From Axinella damicornis (lineage: Eukaryota > Porifera > Demospongiae > Axinellida > Axinellidae), in contig OZ007505.1 in assembly GCA_963931865.1 (NCBI GenBank), positions 12,247,101 through 12,311,100 on the forward strand: a stretch of 64,000 nucleotides of DNA. Direction: 5' to 3'. How positions within the stretch are numbered: the first letter of the stretch is position 1; each line of letters opens with the position of its first letter. The notes below the pieces were generated by a model. That model did no database searches. It was not told the origin of the DNA and saw nothing but the letters and a program-made list of their open reading frames with translations. The translations under genes were made by a program, and so were the position numbers. This document shows positions 34,665 to 44,946 of the stretch, one piece after another.

Positions 34665-35877
34665 TCATGAGTGGTCTGATGATCCTGTCTGACTGTTGCT
34701 GCCCCTTGCTGGGACACTTCTGGGCTGGCACTTCATGCAGATACTCACGTGGTGTCTGCCACCACAGTTAGGGCACCTCATCGCAGATCGGCAGTCTCGT
34801 TGCATGTGATATCTCCTGAGACAAGCGAAGCATCTCCCAGACTTCATCAGCAATTTCTTCCTGTCTGCTGGATCGGTGACTGACGAGCAACTATTGGACG
34901 AGTGTGCCTGGCCACAATAGGCACATCTTGGGGTAGCATCACTAGACGTCAGAGCTGTGGCTGTGGGGATATCCCTTGGTGGCCTCTTGGGAGGGTGATT
35001 CGAAGTGTACGCAGCTCTTTCTCTGGCATCAATCTCCTTCTCAACAATATTCATCAGCCTGTCAAGATCCCACTCCCCAGTTGTTACCTCTCTGCTGACA
35101 ATGAGGCGAAGCTCCTGTGGCAGCTTACTAATGAGGACAGATGACAACAGGCTCCCATAGGACTCTGATGCTACTCCGAGGGATCTCAAACCTCTGACCT
35201 GGGACTCCACAAGGTCATACATACGCCCCAGGCCTCTGAGATCACTCTGGGAAGTGATGGGTTCAACAGTGAGTAGCTCATCCATGTGCTTTGTGATGAT
35301 CTGTTGCATGTTGAATGGCTTCCGGGTAATTAGCAGCTGTCAGCTTCAAGCCTGATATGGCTTCTGAGGCAGGACCTTCAACGACTAGTTTAGATACTAG
35401 TAGTTGAATTTACCAACTTCTGAGAGGTCAGGGTTGTGGTCAATGGAGGACTCAAAGGAATCCCAGAATGGAGTCCATTTGGTCAAGTCCCCATTGAACT
35501 TCTTCAAGGTTGGTTTAGGCAGCTTTACCCTGGTCGCGCTAACAACATGGGAGTGTGGGAATACAGAGGATCCTCTTGACAAATCTCCAGGTGGGAGCGA
35601 AGTTGGGGAGGCAGACCTCCTTGCCAAACCTCCAGGTGCATGCGAGTCAGTAGTGGCAGGCTTGTGTTCAGCAGTAGGTGATGGGGTAGCAGACCCCTCA
35701 TGATGCAATCCAGGGGTGTATCAATATTAAATACTGCCATACGCACCTTCTCCTTAAACACGTCTGTGTGCCCAATCTCCTCCTCCACTTCCTCCTCTTC
35801 AACCGCTTCAAGGATCTCTTCGTCAAAATTTCCATCTTCTCTTGCAGGGTCAACTTGTACTGTTTCAACGCCGCCAT
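34665..35877 (-). pseudogene. BEL/Pao gag relic
   Basis: The frame starts with ATG at 35877 (MAALKQYKLTL). Frame changes occur near 35835 and 35690. A block with KKFNGDLTKWTPFWDSF matches the conserved start of the BEL gag-like domain (DUF1759-type). Further on lie GEWDLDRLMNIVEKEIDAR and a set of zinc knuckles: CAYCGQAH, CFACLRRYHMQRDC and CPNCGGRHHVSIC. A full gag would assemble the retrotransposon particle and bind its RNA. An in-frame gap near 35310 separates the two halves. Confidence 0.75.
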
Positions 35878-36410
35878 GTTGAATCCACTGGCGATGGCTC
35901 TAGACCCGAACGGATGGCTTCATCGGCCTGACTTATGACGCGGGTAGCAGACGTCCTGTGTCCGCCCCTCACCCGCTTCTTCCTAGTGAGCCCTTCGGCC
36001 ATGTTTTCAGCTGTCAATCGATATTCTCGGGCGCAACGTTCTGCGCGGTAAACAGTCCAGTCCAACGAACAGCAATCGCTACTGGGTGAATTTTCGAGAG
36101 ATCCGGCTCAAAGGACCATGTACATGTAAACAATCTCTCTCTTGATCGTTTATACAAGTTGTTCGCAAAAGCATTTCTTGTTGTTGCAAGTACAATCAGA
36201 TGCAGAGGAGGTATACGCACATGGCATTGGCATGTTTTGATTGGATTGATCGAAGCGGTGATGAGCCTCTGCTGCTTGTCAACTGAGAGGGAGTGGCTCC
36301 ACAGTCTGCAGATGTTGTCCTGGCAGTAGGTTAGAAGGACATTGGCAACACAGCCCCTGTACAGGCAGAGGTGGATACACACATGAAAGAAATGGAGGAC
36401 TTATTCAACA
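35878..36410. other. Upstream of the BEL relic; no LTR recognised
   Basis: This is where a 5' LTR would lie. No copy of this sequence exists at the 3' side (around 31 kb), so an LTR cannot be demonstrated. A short open frame on - (36014-36382) has no recognisable features. Confidence 0.4.
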
Positions 36411-36799
36411 TAGCCTTGTTCCCAGGCCGTTCCCACCGCCAGTATTCAGTATGAAACACGGTGGGGGAAGGCCTGGGAGATTTGATAACGTGCGATGACG
36501 TAAGGTAGAATGACGCTCAACGAAGAATCTCGACGTCCTGTGTTGTACTGTCCGTTCAATGGCTGGATATCAGAGCATTCACCAGGCAGACGATTGATAC
36601 CGTTCGTTGTTCACAACGCTGGGGATGGATCAACACGAAACAGGTATTTTAATGGTTGGGCACCGCCCAACCGTGTGTCTACCATATCTGTCTACCTGAC
36701 GTCATCGCACGTGACCAGATCTCCCAGGCCTTCCCCCGCCGTATTTCATACTGGAAGCAATGAAATACTGGTGGTGGGAACGGCCTTGGAATGAGGCTA
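36411..36799. mobile_element. 389-bp TAGCCTCG-family MITE, 9-bp TSD (one mismatch)
   Basis: It starts TAGCCTTGTTCCCAGGCC and ends GGCCTTGGAATGAGGCTA. The flanks are TATTCAACA (36402-36410) and TCTTCAACA (36800-36808), eight of nine matching. The sub-terminal GGGAAGGCCTGG blocks and CACGTGA/TGACGTCA motifs seen in the 6.7-kb element are present. It has no coding capacity. Confidence 0.9.
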
Positions 36800-37004
36800 T
36801 CTTCAACACAGTTCCAGCACTGTCGCTAAACCTTAAGGTGTGAAATGTACGTGCAAGCACTACAAAGTATTGGCTTTTGGGTAATTATTCCAAATCAATT
36901 CAGCAAGTGACCCCTCTGAAGTGGACGAAACTTGGTTTGCAAATTTTATGAAGCCAGAAAATTTTACTCTTATAGTTATGTTGTATAGCTTCCTGATTAT
37001 AGCC
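36800..37004. other. Short spacer between MITEs
   Basis: It consists of the duplicated target of the preceding element, unique AT-rich sequence and the target ATTATAGCC of the next element. No feature was seen. Confidence 0.5.
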
Positions 37005-37503
37005 TAGCCTCGTTCCCAGGCTGCATGGGAGGAGAGAAAGCGGCCTGGTATCCACTGCTCACGCATGCATCAGTGTAGTTACGCAAAGTTATAAGGTTTA
37101 CGTTGTCATTCCATGTGGATCATATCCGGAACTAATATTCAAGGTCTAATCTACATACGTACACGCACAAGCAAAAAAGTTGCTGCAAACCTTTTCTGTT
37201 TACCTGCCGTTACAGTGGATGAAAAGTCAAGACAGTCAAACGGAAACTCAGGGCACTTATATAGGAAGCAGGTTCCAGACAGTGTGGCAACTTTCCAGAC
37301 ATCTTACATGCACAGAAAGTGCTTTCTCACTTGTTGCTTTTCAATGATACAGAAGTGAATCGGACGTATACGTATCAATTTTAATGACCGTTTACAAATG
37401 GAAACGAATTCCCATGCTTTTCTGGGAAAGCTCGCGCATACGCAAGCAGTGGATGGATACCAGGCCGCTTTCTCTCCTCCCACACAGCCTGGGAATGAGG
37501 CTA
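37005..37503. mobile_element. 499-bp TAGCCTCG-family MITE, perfect 9-bp TSD
   Basis: It starts TAGCCTCGTTCCCAGGCTG and ends CAGCCTGGGAATGAGGCTA, with inner blocks GGAGAGAAAGCGGCCTGGTA and the inverted partner at 37460-37490. It is flanked by ATTATAGCC at 36996-37004 and 37504-37512. Its inner sub-terminal region differs from that of the 50956/54787 pair, so it is a separate subfamily. Confidence 0.92.
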
Positions 37504-37759
37504 ATTATAGCCCATCAAAGATTCCCAACTTTTGATGCGCTGGCAACCATTCAAATCCTCATAACTTTCCCATCTTTTATTGGTTTGCAATATTGATTGA
37601 ACCGTCTTGAAGCATGAAGAATGGGCTTTCATACGGTACATGTATCTTATATGGCTTCATTCAAGTTTAGGAGACACAATCCTAAACTCTGACCTTTGAC
37701 CTTACAAGAAAAGAAGGGGTCAGTTGAAATAGGGAGCGATTAGTTCTCATACACAAACT

Positions 37760-38560
37760 GTACATGCATTCCGTAATCAAATTCGAAACATGGAGTCGGG
37801 ATTCAAGTGGCGATTCACCTGCACCTGCTCCAAAGAGGCAGCAAGGGTGAAAAAGACAACAACGCATTGAACAATGGGCAAGAAAGGTTATGAAAGACGG
37901 CGGTAAAGCATACAAGACGTAGCTACAAAGGCGAGCGTAGAACGTGCAAGATTCATCACTTCCTTGTCGCTGCCAACATCACTGTGCTTCACGCGTGAGT
38001 GTGGCCGAGAGGAAGCATTTATGTATATGACAAGTTTTACACGTTAGCTGATCACGATGGCCAGAACAAGTATCTCCATGGGCTAATAAAGCACTCTGCC
38101 CCCAAACAAAGGAGGCCGAGGTCTACAACTGGAAAAGTGGGAAGGAATTCTTAGGCCGTTTACATGTATCAGATACACGGAATTGGCAAGCGTCGAATTG
38201 AATGTCTCTGTGGAAAGCTAGTATCTGGTGTTCCGTTTTCTGGAGATGATCGTGGATAGCACTAAAATCGACCTCATGCCACTAGTGAAGAATTGAAAGC
38301 TCAGCTTCGAGAACATATCACATCTTTTACCCAGCCAAGAAAGTCACTACTCGAGTCACGATAATAAAAAGCGAAGGGAAGGTACTTTCAAGCATCATGA
38401 GAATTAATGTATCGTCTTTATTTGGACCAGAACGTGATGAAAGTGAGAAACCACAAGTGAAGGAATGGCTTTATCGGAAAATCTTCAACGAGGAATTTAA
38501 TTATGGTTTTGGATATCCACGCAGTGACACTTGTGAGGGAAGAAATCTCCTATATAGGAC
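37760..38560 (+). pseudogene. Degenerate transposase-like gene, unclassified
   Basis: Broken frames carry segments such as HDGQNKYLHGLIKHSAPK, ELKAQLREHITSF, MYRLYLDQNV and FNEEFNYGFGYPRSDTC. This order of motifs (QNKY.HGLI, FP/SHY-like block, FN.EFN..F..PRSDTC) occurs in a large family of transposon-derived proteins in animals. I cannot name its superfamily. Multiple stops and frame changes show it is dead, and no TIR was found. Confidence 0.5.
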
Positions 38561-38856
38561 ATAAACATATGTGTGTGTTATATCCAGCTCTGCATGCACA
38601 TGGCCATCCACTTACGTCTAAAAGATTGCAGACCTTCAGAAAATGATCCAATCGGGAAGCTTTCACCGGCCATAACCAGGAGGTCAGTAAAATTTTGTCT
38701 AGCTTCATTAAACCTCAAATACTACTCACAAGCCAAGTTTCGTCCAATTCTGTGGGGGTTACTTGCAAAATTTTGCGGATCCCTTTTAGCATGTTTGTGA
38801 CACCGACACCAGTGTAGACCGCAACACACAAGCACCTCATACACACACACATATGC

Positions 38857-38860
38857 ACAT

Positions 38861-38917
<57 letters not shown>
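38857..38917. repeat. (CA)n microsatellite
   Basis: About 30 CA units are preceded by CA-rich, interrupted sequence from 38838. Confidence 0.95.
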
Positions 38918-38920
<3 letters not shown>

Positions 38921-38975
38921 CCACAATAATGCTCCAGCCTGGGTGGACAATGTACATACAGAGGTACACACACAC

Positions 38976-40650
38976 AGTGCTCCCCACTAAAGCTGGGCGG
39001 TATACCAGTAAAGATGGTGAAATCGGTATTGAATTGTAACCAGTTCTTGGTTTTAGATTTTGCGGTTTTGAGGGGCGCGCACAGTGCGCCAGGCCGGTTA
39101 ATTAAATCCACAGTGATAGTGCATGCTGTCACAGCATGGAGCTTGCAGCTAAGTTGAAGACCAAAGCGCCAGTTTGGCAGTAATTTGGCCTAGCGGTGGA
39201 TGGAGACGGGACGATCAAGAATGTAGACCATGCAACTTGCCGCCTTTGCAAAGGAACAGTGATGGCAAAGGGCAGTAACAGCTCAAATTTACAGTCGCAC
39301 CTCAAGACTCACCATCCATTGAAGTGTGCAGAGATAAAAGCGTCGAACAACATATTACGAGCCACAACAGTGCTCAAACTACAATCGATGTAGCTATGGC
39401 CAAAGGCGAGAAGTATTCCAGCGTGGCTTTCGTTGAATGCTAGAGCGATTTGACCCCAAGTACATGCTCCCAATGCACAAGTACTTTTTGAAGGAGGGCA
39501 TTCCTACCTTGTTTGCGTGCACTCCTGAAACTGTAGCTAGCGAGCTCCATGCTGCTGAGTATTTCACTGCAACTACTGATATGTGGTCTAGCAGTACGTT
39601 AGAGCCCTACATGAGCTACACACTCCATTATATAAAAGCAGACTGGACGCTCCAGATCCACTGTTTACAAACGCTTTACCTGCCTGAAGATCACACAGGT
39701 AACTAGAGGTGCTCAGCAGAGCACGTACCCCGTGCGCAACTTTGACTTGACAGCTATAGGCCTACCACCGATAATTCATACAGCATGCACGATGAGATAG
39801 CTAGGCCACGATTTACAGCGCTATCAGCATGCAGAATGAGATACCGTAAGTTGCGGCAGTAATGTTAGAAATAGGGTGTGGTCAAGTTGTATAAATTAGA
39901 AGCACGACTTTCACGCAGTTTTTCTCAGCCTCTCGAGTAGATCTCTGGTCTGTGAGTTACGTAGACGCTAGTATTTTCTGAATTCTGACACTTCTATCCC
40001 GAAATAAGCCTTCAACAAGGCCTTCACTGCTCAAACCGCTCCACATCTATGGACAGACTGACAGACAAACTGATCACTCTACCCCTTGCTGCGCATGCGC
40101 ACGGGGTAAAAATCTGTCTGAGGCACTTACAGGGAGGGACTCTTGAAACTGGGGCCTGGACAGCAAGAAGTAGTCATGCCTTACCACTGACAATGGCAGC
40201 AATATATGTGCTGCTACTCGCATCCTGCATCTGTCGTGTTTTGGACGCAATCTTGACTTGGCTGTTGTCAATTCCATGAAGAATGAGGCACGGGTTAATA
40301 GACCTTTTCGAGTGTGCAGGAAGTTGGTGTCAGCTTTTTCACACAGCTGGAAAAGGAGACGTGAACTAGCAGCTTGAGCTTGGTCTGCCAACTCATTCGC
40401 TTGTCACTGACTGCCCAACATGATGAGGATCGAAGGAGAGGATGGTATCGAGGATTCTTAGAGCAAAAACAGGCCATTTGATGAGTGCTTAGCGGAGTTG
40501 GCAAAGCAGAACACCTCATACCCACGTGGCAGGATTTAGATGGCCTGGAATATGTGCTAGCAGCAGTAAGTCAACTCGCAGACTTTACTGATATCTTATC
40601 TGGTGAACAGTTGGGAACTGTATCAAGCATAAAACCATTGCTATTGAATA
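38976..40650 (+). pseudogene. Degenerate hAT (ZBED-type) transposase
   Basis: CAGTGCTCCCCACTAAAGC near 38977 resembles a hAT 5' terminus. A BED zinc finger follows (CRLCKGTVMAKGS, LQSHLKTHH) with an upstream in-frame TAA. Then come RFDPKYMLPMHKYFLKEGIP, ATTDMWSS, LTTDNGSNI and, after more stops, HLIPTWQDLDGLEYVLAA with TDILSGEQ. The order is that of ZBED/hAT transposases, which insert with 8-bp duplications. At least six stops or shifts make it non-functional. The C-terminal dimerisation part and the right TIR were not found in place, though a hAT-like terminus occurs at 45843. Confidence 0.75.
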
Positions 40651-41456
40651 TTAATTATCTCTTGGTAATTACCTTTTCACCACACCAAGCTCCAGTGGAT
40701 CAATGCTGCATTGCCCTAGTGTATCCATGCCAGGCCCTAGTACACGTGCATGGATGATCTATCCCACGGCCATGAATGTCCACTGGACAGAGTGGACGTA
40801 TGCCGCTTCCAAGCAGTGCAAATCCACTGAGGGGGAAAAAACTCCAGCCCCAAGGTTATGAGCCATTCCTGAAATGATCATTCCGATTTGTGATCTTGAC
40901 TCTGATCACACAGTGAAGAACATTGCCATTGAGTGACAATGTGTATGTGAAGATCCCAGAGAGCTCTGTATGTGTGCCAGCTATACTGTTTGAAATTAAC
41001 ATGAAATCCTTGATTCCAAGTATATACACGTCACTGATGACAATGGTCAGTGTGGATTATAATGATTGTGGTTTCATTGCGTACCATTATTTCTACAGAC
41101 ATAGAGTATTGGAAGACATCCAGCAGACGGTTGTATGTGGCAAAGCAGGAAGAATATGATGAGCTTCAGAAACAGATGTCAAAAATCGTCTCGGCTTTGG
41201 TCGCAAGCAGAAGATGCTTCATGCGGACCTCACAATGATGGAAGCTCTTCCCAAGCCCGCATTGACAAGAACATTCAGACCGTATCTCAAATCTCTACCC
41301 ATAAACCTTTATTAGTCCAACAACTGCTTGTTTATCTAGAGTGCAAATTTTGCAAGGATGTCCCAGTCCCACCTGTTTTGTTACTCCTCTGTTGTGGCCA
41401 GATCATTGGTTGTGAAAGTGGCTTTGAGAGCTGCAACAATTCGTGCCCACTCTGCC

Positions 41457-41717
41457 TAGCCTCGTTCCCAGGCCCCACCCAGCTTTTCATCGCTTGTAGT
41501 ACGGAAAAGCGGAGAGAGCCTGGTATGTTTCCTCATTACGTAATCCACAAATGGCCGAAACTTTCTGAACGAGAAAGCAAAGTTTTGCATATTTTCAACT
41601 GTTCAACGCTTGGTGTGTATGACAGTTGCCCCCCCCCCCCCCACTAGCCAGATACGTGTGGTAAGTTACCTGGCACCTTAGTTCTTCTTGCTGTTCTGAG
41701 CCCCAGGTCGCCCACGT
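41457..41717. mobile_element. 5' part of a TAGCCTCG-family MITE, cut by a LINE fragment
   Basis: It starts TAGCCTCGTTCCCAGGCC and parallels the elements at 50956 and 54787 through GAACGAGAAAGC, TTCAACGCTTGGTG, a 14-nt poly-C run and TTCTTCTTGCTGTTCTGAGC, then stops where LINE reverse-transcriptase sequence begins (~41718). The right half is missing or separated. A degenerate GGCCTGGGTAACAGACTA at 43204-43221 might be its displaced end, which is uncertain. Confidence 0.7.
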
Positions 41718-42933
41718 TCTTGTATGATCACCTGTCCACTAATGGCCTTGTCTCCGATACCCAGCATGGCTTCCGCCCTGGAAGGTCCTGCAAGTCTAAA
41801 CTACTGGACTCTGCCCACGTGTGGTACAAGTCAATGGAGGACAGGAAGTCTGTTGATGTACTGTTCCTGGACATGTCTAAGGCCTTCGATAGAGTCCCTC
41901 ACACGTACCTGTTGGATAAATTGAGAATGATGGGCATTGGTGGTGACCTACTGTCTTGGCTTCGGGACTATCTTTCAAGCAGAAGACAAAGGTGCATTGT
42001 TGAGAGATGTGCATCTGGATGGCTCCCTGTATCTTCCGGTGTTCCCCAAGGGACAATTCTTGGGCCATTACTTTTCCTCCTCTACATTAATGACATTGCG
42101 GATAATCTCAACTCTAAGGTGGCTCTATTTGCTGATGACTGTGTCCTATATAGGGAGGTACAAACCAAGGATGACCAGTTGGAATTGCAGAACGATCTCA
42201 ATTATGTGGAGTACTAAGTGGAGAATGAGCTTCAACCTGGAGAAGTGCAAGGTCCTTCAGGTTGGGAGAATCAAGCGGCAATCGTGCCACCTCTGTACTT
42301 CCTGGATGGGCAGGATCTTCCAGCTGTTGCGGAACATAAGCACCTTGGAGTCACCCTCACTTCTAAGCTGTGCTGGAGTTGTCATATCGACAGAACGGTT
42401 GCAAAGGCTAGGAAGGTGTGGGGTGTTATCCAAAGGACTACCAGAGGAGCCTCTGTGTTCGCTAAGCTCCAACTCAACAAATCCCTTGTTGTTCTGCTGG
42501 TTGAATATGCATCACCTGTGTGGAGTCCACACATCAAGAAGGATATCCAGAAGCTCAAGAAGGTGCAGAGGCACATGACCAAAGCTATCCTGGGCTACCA
42601 AGAGATTGATTACAAAACTTGACTGTGCTTGTTGGGTTTGGACTACTTGGAGGATCTCCGTAAGATCAAGGACTTGACCACATGCTACAAGTATATGAAC
42701 GGTTTCATCGATGTTGACAGGCACCACTTTTCGCCATCTCACTTAAGAACTAGATCCCATGACGATAGGAAGTTACAGGTTCAATTTTGTAGAACTAACT
42801 ATTTAAAGTTTTCCTTTTTTAATCGGGTTGTAACAGCATGGAATGATCTCCCTAATTTTGTAGCCTCTGCCCAGAATCCAGACTTATTTAAGAAGCATTT
42901 GCTTTTATATTTTACTAGACTAAGTGCTTGTTA
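41718..42933 (+). pseudogene. 5'-truncated CR1/L2-type LINE reverse transcriptase
   Basis: It begins inside reverse transcriptase (DTQHGFRPGRSCKSKLLD) and keeps VLFLDMSKAFDRVPH, SSGVPQGTILGPLLFLLYIN and ALFADDCVLYREV. Frame changes occur near 42210 and 42285, and an in-frame TGA lies at 42620-42622. The C-terminal part is readable to a stop at 42931-42933 and includes TSKLCWSCHIDRTVAKARK. It differs clearly from the LINE at 5690, so it belongs to another family. Its 5' truncation is usual for target-primed insertion; no poly-A or microsatellite tail was seen. Confidence 0.8.
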
Positions 42934-43949
42934 GTCAACTGTGTTGTGCTGTTATGCGTTGTACACTGCACGTATACTTGAGGTTTTTGTGTTTTCTCTG
43001 TTGTACATATACATGTATTTTTTCTACCCTCGACGTGTACACTACTACCTTACTTGTGTAAATAACTTGGAGGTTAGTGTGATGGTTTGTTGCTGTGGTA
43101 TTGTTACAAGTGTGCAGCATGAGTAACAATGCAAGAGGTAACAAAGGAGTGATCTGTTTCCGGTATAGCTTTGTACTATGGTGACAAACAAACGACAGTG
43201 AAAAGGCCTGGGTAACAGACTAATTAGGGCAGAGCCACCCTGCGAACTGGCAGCGGAACGGCAGCTGTACGGCCCAGACAGGATGGACGTGAGTATGTGG
43301 ACGAGTTCTACTTCAACTTCTGGAGGGCAGTATTCATAGCCCCCTTCAGAAGCTCAAATGTAGCCAGTACCTGCTAGTCTCTGCCACAAAGCTACATGTA
43401 CCATTGCTTTGCTGCCTAGTTGCTGTAGCACATGTGAGTAGAAGCACATGCAAGTTGCAGTACATAATACGGATTTCTCACGCAATTTGTAGTACAAAAT
43501 ACGGGTTTTTCTATCAACCTGATTCAACTGCACTTACCTACAAGACTTTCCCATTGACTCCTGCATGTATGATAATGATTTGTATTAACTTTGTAGGAGT
43601 TCAGTGGTCATTAGTGGTGCGAGTGGACGAATTCTTGGAAAGGGAATGTTTCTGAATGAAAGTATTCACTCTTGCTAATGTGTAAGTTTCTTTGTTTGCA
43701 AGCTCTTTTAAGGAACAATGTCTTAAGCTTGGTCTACACGGGCGCAACACTTCACCTTCGAAATCTTGTGTTCTTGATACCCAAGTGTCAAGACATGGTC
43801 TTTGCACATGTGAAGTAATAGAACTCTGCCCCTTACTTCATTTTGATCAAGAGGCCTCCCGTGTCCTGGTCTCATTTTAGTGAGTACCGTATCGAAATGA
43901 AATCCACTCTGAAAATTACAAGTCCAATATTCTTGAATGTTTATTCCAG

Positions 43950-44214
43950 TATAGAGGACGACATGTATGCACAGATTCTAATGTTGTTGGAAAACATGAC
44001 GAACACGAAAGATGATGAAGTTGAGCTGCCCAAAGCAGTGGGTTCAAAAATGACACTTCAGGAACTACAGGTATGAAGAATCTCTTTCTTTCATTGACCT
44101 GGGTGCTATTGGGTTTTTATGTTGAAACAGAAACATGATTTATTCCGATGGAAACTGTCATACCTCAAGCCGAAAGCAGATATATCAGATTCTGAAATAC
44201 GTTTACAAAACTGA
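43950..44214 (+). CDS. Two terminal exons of an unidentified host gene
   Basis: A polypyrimidine/acceptor TTATTCCAG precedes an exon at 43950-44070 encoding EDDMYAQILMLLENM and VELPKAVGSKMTLQELQ, ended by the donor GTATGA. The next exon starts at 44131 after GTTGAAACAG in matching phase 0 and encodes HDLFRWKLSYLKPKAD to a stop at 44212-44214. The acidic/helical composition and phase agreement support a real gene. A previous exon may end near 43290 at a GTGAGT donor. Family and function are unknown. Confidence 0.45.
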
Positions 44215-44319
44215 CAGTAACACATTCGCTACTTTCCCACAGCTTTGTTGAGGGCACGATTATACCTATAGTGCTTGATCTTAATGTGGTAGCCGAAAGT
44301 GTTGCATTCCAAGTTCTAT

Positions 44320-44892
44320 CAAGGGCGTATCGAGCCACCGAAGGTGGCGAGAGGGCATGTAACTAGTGTAAACGGCAAAATTCAAAGTAGCGTTATTTTA
44401 TAGAACGTCGCTACTATTATCAGCAACACCGGATGTTCGTGAGATACGCGGTGCTACTACCAGTGTGGACATCCACTGTCGTCTTCTAGCCTTCCAAGTT
44501 TCGCCAGTAAACTCTGACGAACTGCATCATTCAGTGGTGACGGTCGTGTGCGAAGCCTACGGTACCTGCGAGCTATACCCGCAGCTCGCAAGACAGATGG
44601 CGACGTCGCTACCAGCCGGGGACCCTTGGATGGTGTATTATACTCACTCAGTGACGGTCCTTCGGGCTTCTTCTCATGTCTCTCCCGAGTCTCCATCGAT
44701 CTATAGCTAGCTAGCTGGCCGGCTTTAGACAATATTCCGCAAAATTCGCATAATTGCATCCTTTTTCAGTATACGGTTGTCTAACAATAGTAGCGTCAAT
44801 CTAATATTCGGTCTGCGGTTTTGAATTTTGCCGTTTACATTGCGAGTACGAGAGTTACGTGCCCTCTTCCCTTTAGGGTTTATGCGCCCTTG
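44320..44892. mobile_element. 573-bp inverted-repeat element with 7-bp TSD
   Basis: The ends CAAGGGCGTA and its inverse GCGCCCTTG open inverted repeats of about 90 bp that also contain GAGGGCAYGTAACT and TGTAAACGGCAAAATTCAAA. The flanks are GTTCTAT at 44313-44319 and 44893-44899. The 7-bp duplication sets it apart from the 9-bp family. No transposase is inside. It lies between the two sets of host exons. Confidence 0.75.
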
Positions 44893-44946
44893 GTTCTATA
44901 TAATAACACTGTGGCATGTTGGAGGTGAACTATTCTTTGCACACAG

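Larger units (their letters stand above)
31565..35877 (-). mobile_element. Degenerate BEL/Pao LTR retrotransposon, gag-pol, 3' truncated
   Basis: On the - strand, gag, aspartic protease, reverse transcriptase, RNase H and the integrase zinc-binding domain follow in the order of BEL/Pao elements. The integrase core is absent and no LTR pair was found, so the 3' part is lost and the element was never seen complete. Several frameshifts and stops break the polyprotein. BEL/Pao elements are known from animals, which fits the other evidence on the host. Confidence 0.8.

Noticed and set aside
31565..35877. An intact LTR retrotransposon or endogenous retrovirus
   Set aside because: No LTR pair, integrase core missing, many frame breaks and no envelope-like gene; domain order and motifs fit a BEL/Pao relic.
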